From Bacteroidales bacterium (GTDB lineage Bacteria; Bacteroidota; Bacteroidia; Bacteroidales; UBA932), in NCBI GenBank assembly GCA_017557535.1, contig JAFYYM010000056.1, positions 1 through 53,223 on the forward strand: a stretch of 53,223 bases of DNA. The letters are read 5' to 3'. A program made the position numbers and the translations under genes. Below, one piece after another: positions 53,029 through 53,223 of this stretch; position 1 is the stretch's first letter, and each line of letters begins with the position of its first letter. Below the pieces are notes generated by a model, which was not told where the DNA came from, searched no databases, and was given only the letters and a program-made list of their open reading frames with translations.

Positions 53029-53060
53029 TTTGATTTTATAATATAAAACAATTATCTTTG
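53029..53060 (+). promoter_or_regulatory. Consensus promoter reading toward the IS30 element
   Basis: TTTG (53029-53032) is separated by exactly 20 bases from TATCTTTG (53053-53060), a complete match to the Bacteroidota consensus on both boxes. The predicted start of transcription is near 53067. The spacer contains the right copy of the AT-rich palindrome. It reads away from the uronate operon, into the start of the insertion sequence, 100 bases before the transposase ATG. Confidence 0.65.
53033..53049. repeat. AT-rich palindromic repeat, right copy
   Basis: Inverted copy of the 17 bases at 52942-52958 (15-base perfect palindrome core). It fills most of the spacer of the consensus rightward promoter. 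The two copies flank 74 bases with the AAACCGGTTT palindrome inside. Confidence 0.55.
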
Positions 53061-53100
53061 TTCTACCTTAAGGTTTATTCCACATTAGCTGGATTCTACT

Positions 53101-53223
53101 CTGAAGTGCAACGCTTTGAAGCGTGACAGTATAACTTTACTGCCATAACCAGAAAAGCGACAGAGGATGGGATACAAGCATTTGACAAGGGAGCAGCGAT
53201 ATACGATTGAGGCGTTGCTGCAA
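53101..53223 (+). mobile_element. IS30-family insertion sequence, left end (continues past window)
   Basis: The window ends within an element whose transposase begins at 53167. The left boundary is not certain. CTGAAGTGCAACGC at 53101-53114 looks like a terminal inverted repeat of this family, and ACGCTT-TG-AAGCGT just after it forms a small hairpin; the other end is needed to confirm. Confidence 0.5.
53167..53223 (+). CDS. IS30-family transposase, first 19 codons
   Basis: The open frame starts ATG at 53167 and reads MGYKHLTREQRYTIEALLQ up to the window edge. The segment HLTxEQRYTIEALL is the N-terminal helix-turn-helix start typical of IS30-family transposases. GACAGAGG just upstream could serve for ribosome binding. 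Only this fragment is visible, so activity cannot be judged. Confidence 0.85.
   Translation, partial: MGYKHLTREQRYTIEALLQ

Noticed and set aside
1-53223. CRISPR arrays, tRNA or rRNA genes, prophage
   Set aside because: No regularly spaced direct repeats, no tRNA-like arms with TTCRA loops, and no phage structural or integrase genes were seen on reading both strands.

Overview
The window is a stretch of a Bacteroidota chromosome, most likely order Bacteroidales with moderately high GC. Supporting signs are a SusC/SusD outer-membrane pair, many lipoprotein and Tat-type signal peptides on glycan enzymes, TAnnTTTG-type promoters with a TTTG box 20 bases upstream, and the housekeeping blocks zapA / 6S-like RNA / rny and tamB divergent from tsaD. 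No tRNA, rRNA or CRISPR was recognised.

Layout. (1) 1-3.1 kb: the end of L-rhamnose isomerase, then on the minus strand a sugar operon of MFS permease, ROK kinase and a GmhA-type SIS isomerase. (2) 3.2-8.2 kb, plus strand: three exported enzymes in one operon, namely a Tat-type DegT-family aminotransferase, a neutral-ceramidase-like amidase fused to a probable beta-propeller, and a Tat-type nucleotide-pyrophosphatase-like phosphodiesterase. (3) 8.2-25.3 kb: mostly core genes. These are a GDSL hydrolase, dsbD, rny, a 6S-like RNA, zapA with a coiled-coil partner, a COG0523 GTPase, a secreted class-I glutamine amidotransferase-like protein, tamB, the tight cluster tsaD / FAD oxidoreductase / umuD / umuC, and a cytidylate-kinase-like protein. 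(4) 25.3-34.5 kb, plus strand: a rhamnoside-degrading cluster with a GH78 lipoprotein, an L-arabinose/fucose-isomerase-like protein, a GH106 lipoprotein, a Tat-type Gfo/Idh/MocA oxidoreductase and a DUF1080 (3-keto-disaccharide hydrolase) lipoprotein. (5) 34.5-39.1 kb: a DnaJ/TerB co-chaperone, a GDPD lipoprotein, a GH36-like enzyme and a sialate-esterase-like SGNH enzyme. (6) 39.1-52.9 kb, minus strand: a nine-gene polysaccharide-utilization operon for a uronic-acid glycan. It reads, in order of transcription: GH39-like hydrolase, SusC, SusD, GH115-like alpha-glucuronidase, mannonate dehydratase, sodium:solute symporter, RraA-fold protein, uronate isomerase and an SDR fructuronate/mannonate reductase. 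(7) 52.9-53.2 kb: a palindrome-rich control region and the start of an IS30-family transposase that runs off the window.

How it works together (inference). The uronate operon would bind and import an oligosaccharide (SusCD), remove glucuronate and cut the chain (GH115-like, GH39-like), bring the uronate into the cytoplasm (symporter) and convert it by isomerase, reductase and dehydratase to 2-keto-3-deoxygluconate (KDG). No classical KDG kinase or KDPG aldolase lies in the operon, but an RraA-fold protein does, and that fold includes pyruvate aldolases. The rhamnoside cluster couples two rhamnosidase families to a possible oxidise-then-cleave 3-keto-glycoside route. The least familiar assembly is the exported aminotransferase / ceramidase-like / phosphodiesterase operon facing the permease / kinase / isomerase operon across a 31-base dyad. 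The 38-53 kb part is visibly richer in A+T than the left part and ends at an insertion sequence, which fits acquired or exchanged DNA.
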